NCBI RefSeq assembly: GCF_029892485.1
Contig: NZ_JARXVG010000018.1
Location: 34,608-98,607, forward strand
DNA from: Variovorax boronicumulans
GTDB taxonomy: Bacteria > Pseudomonadota > Gammaproteobacteria > Burkholderiales > Burkholderiaceae_C
Direction: 5' to 3'
DNA: 64,000 nucleotides
In this document: one piece after another, positions 52,886-61,339 of the stretch
Position numbering within the stretch: position 1 is the first letter of the stretch
Layout of the letters: the number at the start of each line of letters is the position of its first letter
The notes under the pieces: model-generated
The model's database searches: none
The model's input: only the letters and a program-made list of their open reading frames with translations
Told to the model about the DNA's origin: nothing
Program-made: the position numbers and the translations under genes

Positions 52886-53538
52886 GCGGCGACGCGCCAA
52901 CCCAGCCCGCGCACGTTGCGGATGGACTCCGCGCCCAGCTTGCGGCGCATGCCGTGGATCAGCACGTCGATGGCGTTGCTCGTCACTTCCTCGCCCCAGC
53001 CGTAGATGCGGTTCTCCAGCTGTTCGCGCGAGAGGATCGCGCCGGGCCGCTCCAGCAGCGCATGCAGCAGCGCGAACTCGCGCGCGGTGAGCGCCTCGCG
53101 CTCGCCATTCACCAGCACCTCGCGCGTCGTCAGGTCCAGCTGCAACGCGGCGCTGCCCACCAGCGAATGCGCGGCGCCGTCGCGGCGGCGCACCACGGCC
53201 CGCATGCGCGCGAGCAGCTCGCGGAATTCGAAAGGCTTGAGCAGGTAATCGTCGGCGCCCAGGTCCAGGCTGTTGATGCGGTCGTCCAGGCCGTCGCGCG
53301 CGGTGAGCACCAGCACCGGCGTTGCGTCGCCGCGTTCGCGCGCGCGCCGCAGCACGTCGGTGCCGTCCTGCCTGGGCAGGCCCAGGTCGAGCAGCACGCA
53401 GGTGTAGCCGCCGTCGCCCAAGGCGCTCTGCGCGAGCTCGCCGTCGCGCACCCAGTCGGCGGACCAGCCCGCGCCCTCGAGCGCCTGTTTCAGGCTGCGC
53501 CCGATCATTTCGTCGTCTTCCACCAAAAGCACGCGCAT
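52882..53538 (-). CDS. OmpR-family response regulator
   Basis: Protein of 218 residues: receiver domain with phosphoacceptor D51 in VLLDLGLPRQDG and acid pair E7/D8/D9 in VEDDE, followed by a winged-helix output domain (ALTAREFALLHALLERPGAILSREQLENRIYG and VLIHGMRRKLGAESIRNVRGLGW). It is the partner of the kinase that follows. A candidate autoregulatory site lies at 53625-53641. The OmpR/PmrA-like output domain prefers direct repeats with 11-bp period, as seen there. Confidence 0.93.
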   Translation of the reverse strand: MRVLLVEDDEMIGRSLKQALEGAGWSADWVRDGELAQSALGDGGYTCVLLDLGLPRQDGTDVLRRARERGDATPVLVLTARDGLDDRINSLDLGADDYLLKPFEFRELLARMRAVVRRRDGAAHSLVGSAALQLDLTTREVLVNGEREALTAREFALLHALLERPGAILSREQLENRIYGWGEEVTSNAIDVLIHGMRRKLGAESIRNVRGLGWRVAA

Positions 53539-53624
53539 TGCGGCGACTCCTTCAGCCGCAAGGTAGCACGCGATCGGGATGATCGGTAGTGGCCCTGCGC
53601 CGCGGCGCAGCGTAGGGGCGAAGT

Positions 53625-53641
53625 CTTAGGCGGCGCTTAGC
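53625..53641. promoter_or_regulatory. Candidate response-regulator autoregulatory site
   Basis: CTTAGG-N5-CTTAGC (plus strand) is a direct repeat with 11-bp period, the layout of PmrA-type boxes (CTTAAG-N5-CTTAAG). It lies 87 nt upstream of the response regulator start. Confidence 0.5.
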
Positions 53642-53660
53642 CGCCGTGCGGGCACAAGGG

Positions 53661-54764
53661 TCACAGCACGCGGATGCCGTGCCGCTCGCCCTCGCCGTCC
53701 GTTGCAAAGGCCAGCAGGCGCATCGCTTCCTCCTGCACGCCGAGCCGGTCGGACTTGGACCAGCGCGTGAAAGGCTCCAGCACCACGGTGGCCGCGTTCT
53801 TCGCCCGCTCGATCTTCCAGGTGCCCGCGACGAAGCCGTCGAGCAGCACCGTGCCGCGCACGATGCCGTTGACGGTGAACACGCGGGCACGATGCGCCTC
53901 GCTCATCACGCGGCCGCGGTCGACGTGGGAGAGCAGCAGGTTGTCCCATTCGGCGACGAGGCGCGGCGGCGCGGGCGTGTCGGGGTCGGGGCGCGGCGCG
54001 CGCGGCAGGTCGAACAGCGCCTGGCCCTGCTCGCCGGTGAACACGCGCAACTGCGGCCGCAGGCGCTCGGCCACCGCCTTCCATCCGGCGAGGCCCGACC
54101 ACGCGCCGGCATCGGCGAGCGTGGCGGGGCCGAAGGCGGCCAGGTAGCGCAGCAGCAGGTCGTCCTGCGTGGCGGAGGTGGCTTCGTCGTCGGATTCGCC
54201 GAGCCATTGCCGAATGGGCTGCAGCTGTGCGTTCTGGTGCGAGTTCCAGCTGCCCGCGGGCGGCAGGTGCACCAGGGGCACGTTGTTGCGGATGAGCGCG
54301 GCGAGCGAGGCCGGCGCCCGGTCCTTCCAGCGCGCCGCGAGCGCCTGCCCGAGTTCGGTACTGGTGAGCGGTCCTTCGTCCAGCAGCGCCCATCCGGCCT
54401 TCACCACGGCGGTGCGGTCGATGCCCTCGAGGGCTCGCGCGTGCTCGCCCGACAGGCCGCGTTGATGCACGGCCTCGAGCAGCGGGCGCCACGCCAGCGC
54501 GTCGCTGGCCGTCATCAGGTGCAGGGTCGCGCGCAGCGTGGACATGCGCACGATGCGGCGCTTCTTCAGCGCGTCGGTGAGTTGCTCGCGGCGAAAGCTT
54601 TCGAGCCGGCTCCAGAGGCCGATGTAGGGTGGGTTCGGCGCCTGCGCCTGCAGGCCGCCCAGTTTTTCGATGGCCTGCACGACCGTCGCCTTGCGCCGCT
54701 CCAGCAGCATCTGCCGCGCCAGCGTGGCCCGGTTCAGCGCGCGCTGGCTCAGCAGGGCGGCCAT
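53661..54764 (-). CDS. AlkZ-like winged-helix protein (HTH_42), possible DNA glycosylase
   Basis: Protein of 367 residues of the winged-helix DNA-binding family that includes YcaQ/AlkX and AlkZ. Q39-A-Q41 in LGGLQAQAPNPPYIGLWSR matches the QxQ catalytic motif known in AlkZ, whose members remove bulky or cross-linking alkyl lesions. The wings lie in RATLHLMTASD and LVHLPPAGSWNSHQ. It is not in an operon with resistance or biosynthesis genes. It ends 10 nt upstream of the RluF-type gene's stop codon in minus-strand order, so both may share a transcript. Confidence 0.78.
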   Translation of the reverse strand: MAALLSQRALNRATLARQMLLERRKATVVQAIEKLGGLQAQAPNPPYIGLWSRLESFRREQLTDALKKRRIVRMSTLRATLHLMTASDALAWRPLLEAVHQRGLSGEHARALEGIDRTAVVKAGWALLDEGPLTSTELGQALAARWKDRAPASLAALIRNNVPLVHLPPAGSWNSHQNAQLQPIRQWLGESDDEATSATQDDLLLRYLAAFGPATLADAGAWSGLAGWKAVAERLRPQLRVFTGEQGQALFDLPRAPRPDPDTPAPPRLVAEWDNLLLSHVDRGRVMSEAHRARVFTVNGIVRGTVLLDGFVAGTWKIERAKNAATVVLEPFTRWSKSDRLGVQEEAMRLLAFATDGEGERHGIRVL

Positions 54765-54774
54765 CGGCGAAGGC

Positions 54775-55608
54775 TCAGAACTTCTCGTGCGGCCCGAGGT
54801 AGCGCCACTGCCCGACAGGCAGGTTGCCCAGCATCACCTTGCCGATGCGCACGCGCTTCAAGCCCACCACCTTGAGGCCGACCAGTTCGCACATGCGGCG
54901 GATCTGGCGCTTCTTGCCTTCGGTGAGCACGAAGCGCAACTGCTCGGGGTTCTGCCATTCGACCCGCGCGGGCTTGAGCGCCTGGCCGTCGAGGCTCAGG
55001 CCATGCCGCAGCCTGGCGAGCATCGCCGGCGGAAAGACCGCCTGCACGTTCTGCGTGACGGGATCGTCATCGTCCATGCGGATGAGCTGCCCCGTCGGTG
55101 CGGTTTGGCCCGGGCCGTAGTAAGCCACGCGCACCAGGTATTCCTTCTCCATCACCGAGTCTTCGCCGATCAGCTGGCGCGCGATGCGGCCGTCTTGTGT
55201 CATCACCAGGAGGCCGATGGAATCGATGTCGAGCCGGCCGCAAGGCGCAAGGCCGCGCAATTGCTGGGGGCTGAAGAAGAAGCGCGCGTTGTCCTCGGCC
55301 CAGCGGTTCTGCGGCGTGAACAGCGTGACCGCGGGTTCGTGGCCGTCTTCGGCCTGCCCGCTCACATAGCCGATGGGCTTGTTGATGAGGATGGTGACCT
55401 GGTTCGCCTGCTGGCCCTTGGCGGCCTTGTCGATCTCGATGCGGTCCGACGGCGTGACCTTCACGCCCATCTCGGCCGGCTTGCCGTTCACCTTGACCCA
55501 GCCGTTGGCGATCCACTCGTCGGCCTCGCGGCGCGAGCACATTTTCAGTTCGGCCATGCGCTTGTTGAGGCGCACAGGCGCGTTGGGGGAGGTGGAGGGC
55601 TCGGTCAT
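54775..55608 (-). CDS. rluF: 23S rRNA pseudouridine synthase, RluF type
   Basis: Protein of 277 residues. An S4 RNA-binding domain (VRLNKRMAELKMCSRREADEWIANGWVKVNGK) precedes the RsuA/RluE/F-type catalytic domain. The nucleophile is D127 in GRLDIDSIGLL. QIRRMCELVGLKVVGLKRVRIG forms the C-terminal motif. In E. coli RluF modifies U2604 of 23S rRNA, and the fused S4 and length match it better than RluE. The same-strand AlkZ-like gene follows. Confidence 0.87.
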   Translation of the reverse strand: MTEPSTSPNAPVRLNKRMAELKMCSRREADEWIANGWVKVNGKPAEMGVKVTPSDRIEIDKAAKGQQANQVTILINKPIGYVSGQAEDGHEPAVTLFTPQNRWAEDNARFFFSPQQLRGLAPCGRLDIDSIGLLVMTQDGRIARQLIGEDSVMEKEYLVRVAYYGPGQTAPTGQLIRMDDDDPVTQNVQAVFPPAMLARLRHGLSLDGQALKPARVEWQNPEQLRFVLTEGKKRQIRRMCELVGLKVVGLKRVRIGKVMLGNLPVGQWRYLGPHEKF

Positions 55609-55737
55609 CGGGGGGCAGATCCTAGCAAAACGCTTCTCCCAGGTGTCTTGCCGTTTCGATTCCGGCACTCGCTTCCTTCGCTGGCTGCAGCGCCCCGGCA
55701 CTGCCCCCGAGATCCAGGCTGGTGATCAATCAACGCA

Positions 55738-56940
55738 TCATTTATCCGCGGATGCGGCTTCTTTGCCACGATTCTTTTGGATGTCTTCCAATTCTTGGGC
55801 TGCTTCATCACCCTTGAGTGCGCCCAAGCGCCCGCGCACGATGGCATCCGTGTATTGCCTCGAGAAATCGTCGGACATGGCCCAGCCCTCGCCTTGTTTC
55901 ACGAAATCGAAATCGCCTTGAACAACCTGCATGTCCGATTTGCCGAAAACGGCCAGGACGCGATCGATGTACTGAACCTGCAGACGGCATGTGTACTTCT
56001 TGCCCGGCTCGATGGCCAGGCAATCTGCCAGCGGCTCTACGGACTGGATTGTTTTTCTGCCGGTGTCGACGCCGCGGCGACGGTCCATTTCCTTCAGCGC
56101 CGGTGTACTGACGGAGGCAGTCCTTTTCTCGAAATCTTCCACGCCGCTTGAAAATGCAGCGGCCAGCTGCGTCTTGCCAATCGGTGCGCCGAGCTTGGGC
56201 GCGGTGCCATCTTTGTTGGCACGGCCATATTTGGCCTCGATCATCCGCCGATCGCCGCCACGCACAATGATCTCCGAGCTACCGTGTTCGGGGCCCACAG
56301 TGAAGGCCATCGGCACGGAGGTTTGGTCCATGGTAAGCATGGCCGAACAACCGCGCGAGCGCTCTGCCTTGATATAGCCAATCTCCTTGATATCGGTGAA
56401 TCTTGCCGATAGCGGATTGGGCCGATCCTTTGCCGCGCCGAACCATGGCTTGCTGGAGTCTCCGAACGCGACATCGACCAGCGCACTTTTAAGAGCGCTT
56501 TCAACACGCTTGTCGGCACACGGCGGCGTGGCATCCGGAGCCAGGAAGAACCAACCGGCAAACAAGGTGGCGACGCTGCCGCCCGTCAGCCAAGCCCAGC
56601 GGGGCCCGGGGAACATGCTCGCCCATAACTGCCGGTCGAAGCTTGCGAGTTGCTGCGCCGAGATGTGGGTTGCAAGTTCGGCTACGGCCTGCTTGCGAAT
56701 GGCATTGACGGCAGAAGCTCCCTCCTGCTCTTGTGCAGAGAGGCTTTCGAGTTCATCAAGCGCTTCGGCAGACAGGATCCCGTTTTCGAGCAACCAGAAC
56801 AATCCGGTGCCCAGCGTGTGGAATGGTTCTCGAGGCAAAGCAAGTTCTTCGAACTTTTGCGTTGCAGCTTCGTGGGCGGCCTGATCAATGATCTGGCCGA
56901 CGAGCAGCTGATCGAGAACGGGGGTGGCATTGGTGAACAT
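55738..56940 (-). CDS. Membrane-anchored protein of unknown function, lower G+C
   Basis: Protein of 400 residues with one transmembrane segment (about 114-134, WAWLTGGSVATLFAGWFFLA). The N-terminal 110 residues are helical and cytoplasmic by charge (TPVLDQLLVGQIIDQAAHEAATQKFEELALPREPFHTLGTGLFWLLE-like start). The larger C-terminal part is extracytoplasmic with several Cys, Lys and Asp. No family recognised. The codon and base composition are visibly less G+C-rich than the flanking genes, consistent with recent acquisition. It is divergent from nadM with a 345-nt gap. Confidence 0.72.
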   Translation of the reverse strand: MFTNATPVLDQLLVGQIIDQAAHEAATQKFEELALPREPFHTLGTGLFWLLENGILSAEALDELESLSAQEQEGASAVNAIRKQAVAELATHISAQQLASFDRQLWASMFPGPRWAWLTGGSVATLFAGWFFLAPDATPPCADKRVESALKSALVDVAFGDSSKPWFGAAKDRPNPLSARFTDIKEIGYIKAERSRGCSAMLTMDQTSVPMAFTVGPEHGSSEIIVRGGDRRMIEAKYGRANKDGTAPKLGAPIGKTQLAAAFSSGVEDFEKRTASVSTPALKEMDRRRGVDTGRKTIQSVEPLADCLAIEPGKKYTCRLQVQYIDRVLAVFGKSDMQVVQGDFDFVKQGEGWAMSDDFSRQYTDAIVRGRLGALKGDEAAQELEDIQKNRGKEAASADK

Positions 56941-57285
56941 GATGAATAGCCTGGATGATGGAATGGCGTGGAGGCCGGCTGCATCGGCGCAGCGCGCCAT
57001 TTCGGGGACGTTCTGTCTTGATCGCAGTCAGCGGTTTGGAGAGGGCCCGCTACATGCGAAGGACCTGACTTGCAGCGAACAGAAAGTCTGCGGCACACAG
57101 GCTTCAGGGTTTGCAAACAACGGTCAAACAGCCGTTGCTTTTCGCAATCAGTCGGGACGAATGCGGAAAAATTGCGAACGCAAACACAATCTCCACGTCT
57201 CGGAAAGACTTGATCGATGTGTCAGACCGGTGCTAACCTTGAACCCAAGCGCAAGTTGATTGCGCCCTTTTTGGGGGATTCCCAA
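56941..57285. other. 345-bp divergent intergenic region
   Basis: No credible gene. It is A/T-richer than the rest of the window and holds a CAACGG/CCGTTG inverted repeat (57118-57123 and 57132-57137). It should contain the promoters of both the unknown membrane protein and nadM. Confidence 0.6.
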
Positions 57286-58356
57286 GTGAGTACACGCAAG
57301 TACCAGTACGCCATCGTCATCGGGCGTTTCCAGCCCGTCCATTTCGGTCACCAACGACTCATCGAAGAGGGCCTTCGCGCCGCCGATCGGGTCATCGTGG
57401 TGGTCGGCTCCGACCGCAAGCCCCGCAGCGTCAAGAACCCCTTCACCTTCGACGAGCGCGAGCGCATGGTGCGCGCCTGTCTGCGCGGCACCGAGCAGAT
57501 GCGCGTGAGCGTCGTGGGCGTGGGCGACTCGCCCTACAACGACCAGCTCTGGATCGCGTCGATCCAGTCCGCCGTCGAGCGGCTGATCCAGCAGGACGGC
57601 CATGCACCGGCGAAGGCCAAGGTCGCGCTGGTGGGCCATCTGAAAGACGCATCGAGCTACTACCTCAAGCTCTTCCCGCACTGGGAGTTCGTCGGCCAGC
57701 ACAGCGTGGAAAGCCTCAACGCGACCGACGTGCGCAGCCTCTACTTCGACCCAGAGAACCGCGGCCAGCTCGCACCGGCCGACCTGCCCGACGGCACCGC
57801 GGCGTTTCTCGAACAGTTCACGCACACCGCCGACTACGCCGATCTCTGCGAAGAACGCGCCTTCCTCGTCGACTACCGCGACAAGTACCGCTATGCGGGC
57901 AGCGACTTTCCACCGATCTACACCACGGTCGATGCCATCGTGGTCGAGGCCGGCCACATCCTCTTGGTGCAGCGCAAGTTCCATCCCGGCAAGGGCACCT
58001 GGGCGCTGCCCGGCGGCTTCGTCGGCCAGCACGAGCGGCTGCAGGACGCGGCCATCCGCGAGCTGAAGGAAGAAACCCGCCTCAAGGTGCCCGTGCCCGT
58101 GCTCAACGGCAGCATGAAGGCCAGCCACGTGTTCGATGCGCCCGACCGCTCGCAGCGCGGCCGCACGATCACGCACGGCTTCTTCTTCGAGCTGGCGCAC
58201 AACCAGTGGACGGGCCTGTCCGAAGTGCGCGCCGACGACGATGCGGCCGAAGTGCGCTGGGTGCCGATTGCAGAATTCCTCGACATGCAGGACCGCATCT
58301 ACGAAGACCACTTCTTCATCGCGAATCATTTTTTGGGTGGCCTGGGCAAGAACTGA
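57286..58356 (+). CDS. nadM: Bifunctional NMN adenylyltransferase / Nudix hydrolase
   Basis: Fusion protein of 356 residues. N-terminal nucleotidyltransferase (about residues 5-170) with the H19-x-G-H22 motif in GRFQPVHFGH joins NMN and ATP to form NAD. The C-terminal Nudix domain contains GGFVGQHERLQDAAIRELKE followed by EE, and hydrolyses ADP-ribose-type compounds. The start is GTG 57286 with GGGGGA 7 nt before it. The nicotinamide phosphoribosyltransferase nadV follows 64 nt downstream, so the pair makes NAD from nicotinamide in two steps. Confidence 0.92.
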   Translation: MSTRKYQYAIVIGRFQPVHFGHQRLIEEGLRAADRVIVVVGSDRKPRSVKNPFTFDERERMVRACLRGTEQMRVSVVGVGDSPYNDQLWIASIQSAVERLIQQDGHAPAKAKVALVGHLKDASSYYLKLFPHWEFVGQHSVESLNATDVRSLYFDPENRGQLAPADLPDGTAAFLEQFTHTADYADLCEERAFLVDYRDKYRYAGSDFPPIYTTVDAIVVEAGHILLVQRKFHPGKGTWALPGGFVGQHERLQDAAIRELKEETRLKVPVPVLNGSMKASHVFDAPDRSQRGRTITHGFFFELAHNQWTGLSEVRADDDAAEVRWVPIAEFLDMQDRIYEDHFFIANHFLGGLGKN

Positions 58357-58381
58357 ACGACCAGGCTTTGTCAGCAAGAAC

Positions 58382-58420
58382 GGCCCCGGTTGACGGGGCC
58401 AACGTGAAAGGAGCTTTCAC
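58382..58420 (+). promoter_or_regulatory. Tandem RNA hairpins upstream of nadV, second one hides the ribosome site
   Basis: GGCCCCG/CGGGGCC (58382-58388, 58394-58400) is followed by GTGAAAG/CTTTCAC (58404-58410, 58414-58420) with a GAG loop. The Shine-Dalgarno AAAGGAG lies in the stem and loop of the second hairpin, which ends directly at ATG 58421. Confidence 0.6.
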
Positions 58421-59866
58421 ATGAACCGCAACCTCACCTCTTCGCCCCTGGGCAACAACCTGCTGCTGCGCACCGACTCCTACAAGGTGTCGCACTGGAT
58501 GCAATATCCGCCCGGCACGCAGACCGTCCACAGCTACATCGAATCGCGCGGCGGCATCTTCAGCCACTCGCTGTTCTTCGGCCTGCAGGCCTACCTGCGC
58601 GAATACCTGCAGACGCCGGTGACGCTCGCCGATGTCGACGAAGCCGCGGCCATGATGGCGGTGCACGGCGAGCCCTTCAACCGCGAAGGGTGGCTCCGGC
58701 TGATCGAGAAGCACGGCGGGCTGATGCCGGTGCGCATCCGCGCCGTGCCCGAGGGCAGCGTGCTGCCGGTGCACAACGTGCTTGCGACCATCGAGAACAC
58801 CGACCCCGAGTTCTTCTGGGTCACGAGTTTTCTCGAGACCGAGTTGCTGCGCGCGATCTGGTATCCGACGACGGTGGCCACGCTCTCTGCGGCGGCGCGC
58901 ACGACGTTGTTGCGCTACCTTGAAGCGACCTGCGACGACCCGCAGGGGCAGATCGCCTTCAGGCTGCACGACTTCGGCGCGCGCGGGGTGTCGAGTCTCG
59001 AATCGGCGGCGCTCGGCGGCATGGCGCATTTGGTCAACTTCATGGGCACCGACACGCTCGCCGCGCTGGTGGCGGCGCGTCGGTACTACGACTGCGACGT
59101 GGCGGGCTTCTCGATTCCCGCGGCCGAGCACAGCACCATCACGGGCTGGGGCCGCGACCATGAGTCCGACGCGTACAGCAACATGGTCGACCAGTTCGGC
59201 AAGCCCGGCGCAACGTTTGCGGTGGTGAGCGACAGCTACGACATCTTCAATGCCTGCGCGCGGATCTGGGGCGGCGAGCTCAAGGCGAAGGTGGTGGCCT
59301 CGGGCGCAACGCTGGTGGTGCGGCCCGATTCGGGCGATCCGGCCGAGACCACGCTGAAGGTGGCGCAGATCCTGGCCGACCGCTTCGGCACCACGACCAA
59401 TGCCAAGGGATTTCGCGTGCTGAACAACGTGCGGATCATCCAGGGCGATGGCGTGAACCTCGATTCGCTGCGGCTGTGCCTCTCGAACTTCTTCCACAAC
59501 GGTTTCTCGACGGAGAACATTTCCTTCGGCATGGGTGGCGGGCTGCTTCAGCAGGTCAACCGCGACACCATGCAGTGGGCGATGAAGTGCTCGGCGATGC
59601 AGGTGAACGGCGAGTGGCGCGATGTCTACAAGTCGCCAGTGGGCGATGTGAGCAAGGCGTCGAAGAAGGGGCGGCTCGCGCTGGTGCGGACTGCGCGCGG
59701 TGAGGTGCAGACGGTGCGCGAAGAAGCGCTCGCGGATGGTCAAGTCGATCTGCTGCAAACGGTGTTCGAGAACGGGCGCATCGTGGCGAACACCACCTTC
59801 GATGCGATACGTGAGCGGGCGGCCATTGGGGTGAATCAGTTCGTCACTTCGCGGGCGCCGCTTTGA
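58421..59866 (+). CDS. nadV: Nicotinamide phosphoribosyltransferase
   Basis: Protein of 481 residues, the prokaryotic NAMPT class. It makes NMN from nicotinamide and PRPP in the cytoplasm. Motifs are TDSYKVSHWMQYP near the N-terminus, FRLHDFGARGVSSLESA, the phosphate-site VVRPDSGDPAETTLKVAQ, and GMGGGLLQQVNRDTMQWAMKCSA near the C-terminus. Its position after nadM supports a two-step NAD salvage operon. Translation may be limited by the hairpin over its ribosome site. Confidence 0.95.
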   Translation: MNRNLTSSPLGNNLLLRTDSYKVSHWMQYPPGTQTVHSYIESRGGIFSHSLFFGLQAYLREYLQTPVTLADVDEAAAMMAVHGEPFNREGWLRLIEKHGGLMPVRIRAVPEGSVLPVHNVLATIENTDPEFFWVTSFLETELLRAIWYPTTVATLSAAARTTLLRYLEATCDDPQGQIAFRLHDFGARGVSSLESAALGGMAHLVNFMGTDTLAALVAARRYYDCDVAGFSIPAAEHSTITGWGRDHESDAYSNMVDQFGKPGATFAVVSDSYDIFNACARIWGGELKAKVVASGATLVVRPDSGDPAETTLKVAQILADRFGTTTNAKGFRVLNNVRIIQGDGVNLDSLRLCLSNFFHNGFSTENISFGMGGGLLQQVNRDTMQWAMKCSAMQVNGEWRDVYKSPVGDVSKASKKGRLALVRTARGEVQTVREEALADGQVDLLQTVFENGRIVANTTFDAIRERAAIGVNQFVTSRAPL

Positions 59867-60196
59867 GTTTTCAGTGCTCCTTCAGGGCGGGTGCGCAGGC
59901 CACCGGGTACTCCCCTCCGCGAATGTCCTCCGGCCTGCGGCCTCCCCCTTGATTTCGCTGCGGGGAGCACCCGATGCCCTGTGCACTGGGGCACGCTCTG
60001 AGTGAACGGCCGATCAACAACCGCTCTGAAAGCGCTCGCGCTGGCGGTGGGCTCTGTTTCGCGAAATCAAGGAGGAGCCGAAGGCGGGGGACATTCGCGA
60101 AACAGAGCCCACCGTCGGCGTGAGTGCCGCCCTGAACAGCAGGCCTCGAAGCAGTGCCACATGGCATGTTCATAATCCGCGCAGACCGCCGAATCC
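59867..60196. repeat. 330-bp gap with a nested palindromic element
   Basis: No gene. The core 59881-60136 is bounded by perfect 10-bp inverted ends TTCAGGGCGG and CCGCCCTGAA. Inside are a 21-bp perfect inverted repeat (60045-60065 with 60094-60114), and a roughly 40-bp near-perfect pair in opposite orientation (59918-59958 with 60061-60099). It looks like a MITE-like or REP-derived element. It contains no transposase. Confidence 0.65.
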
Positions 60197-61339
60197 ATGA
60201 CCAAACTCCTGATCCTCAGCGTAAGCGCCGGCAACGGCCACGTGCGTGCAGCACAGGCGCTCGCCGCCACCGCCCAGAACCTCGCCCCGCCCTGCACGGC
60301 GGTCCACATCGACGCCATGGCCCATGTGGCCGGGGGCTTTCGCAAGGTCTACACCGACTGGTACATCCAGCTCGTGAACCGCGCACCCGAACTGTGGTCG
60401 TACCTGCACCAGCGCACCGACACCACGCCGCACCACGCACCCTCGCAGCGGCTGCGCCGGGGCATCGAACGGCTGAGCACCGGCGCGCTGGTGCGCGAGA
60501 TCCGGCGCGAGAAACCCGATGCGGTGATCTGCACGCACTTCCTGCCGGCCGAATTGCTGATGCGCGAGCGGAACCGCGGGCGCATCGACTATCCGGTGTG
60601 GCTGCAGATCACCGACTACGACCTGCACAACATGTGGCTGATCCCCGGAATGGCGGGTTATCTCGCGGCCACGGAAGAGGTGGCGTTCCGCTTGCGGGCG
60701 CGCGGGATTCCCGCGGACCGCATCCATGTGACGGGCATTCCGGTGATGCCGGCTTTTTCCGAGCCCGATGTGCCGGCGCTCTCGCGCAATGCCTGTGTGG
60801 CCGAGCTTGGCCTCGATCCTTCGCGGCCCGTGTTGCTGATGGCTTCCGGCGGCGCAGGGGTGGGCGACCTGCCGAGCATGGTCGAGCGCGTGCTCGGTCT
60901 CGGCGGTGAAGGCGACTTCCAGGTGATCGCTGTCGCTGGCCGCAACGTCGAGGCGCACGGCAAGCTGGAGGCACTGGCCAGGCGCCATCCGGGCCGCGTG
61001 GTCGCCATCGGCTTCACCAACGAGATGCACAAGATGATGGCAGCGGCCGACTTGGTCGTGACCAAGCCGGGCGGCCTCACGGTGTCCGAGTGCCTCGCGC
61101 TCGGCAAGCCGATGCTGCTGATCTCGCCCATTCCCGGACAGGAGGAACACAACGCCGGCTTCCTGATGGAGGAAGGCGCCGCCTGGCTCGCCTACGACGC
61201 CATCGGCCTCGACTACAAGGTGGCGCGCCTGATGGCCGACCCCGCCAAGCTCGCGAACATGGCCGCGCGCAGCCGCGCGCTCGGCAAGCCGCAGGCGGCG
61301 CGGGCGGTGCTGCAACACGTGCTGGGTGCCGTAGCGTGA
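60197..61339 (+). CDS. MGDG-synthase/UgtP-type glycosyltransferase
   Basis: GT28-class protein of 380 residues. The N-terminus LLILSVSAGNGHVRAAQALA is the acceptor-domain signature of diacylglycerol glycosyltransferases. The C-terminal donor domain has TKPGGLTVSECLALGKPMLL followed by PGQEEHNAGFL. Likely adds a sugar to diacylglycerol at the inner membrane face. It begins a three-gene operon. Its stop overlaps the GTG start of the next gene (GTGA). Confidence 0.87.
   Translation: MTKLLILSVSAGNGHVRAAQALAATAQNLAPPCTAVHIDAMAHVAGGFRKVYTDWYIQLVNRAPELWSYLHQRTDTTPHHAPSQRLRRGIERLSTGALVREIRREKPDAVICTHFLPAELLMRERNRGRIDYPVWLQITDYDLHNMWLIPGMAGYLAATEEVAFRLRARGIPADRIHVTGIPVMPAFSEPDVPALSRNACVAELGLDPSRPVLLMASGGAGVGDLPSMVERVLGLGGEGDFQVIAVAGRNVEAHGKLEALARRHPGRVVAIGFTNEMHKMMAAADLVVTKPGGLTVSECLALGKPMLLISPIPGQEEHNAGFLMEEGAAWLAYDAIGLDYKVARLMADPAKLANMAARSRALGKPQAARAVLQHVLGAVA

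Noticed and set aside
59867..60196. Insertion sequence
   Set aside because: Has inverted ends but no transposase frame and no clear target duplication; kept as a non-coding repeat element.
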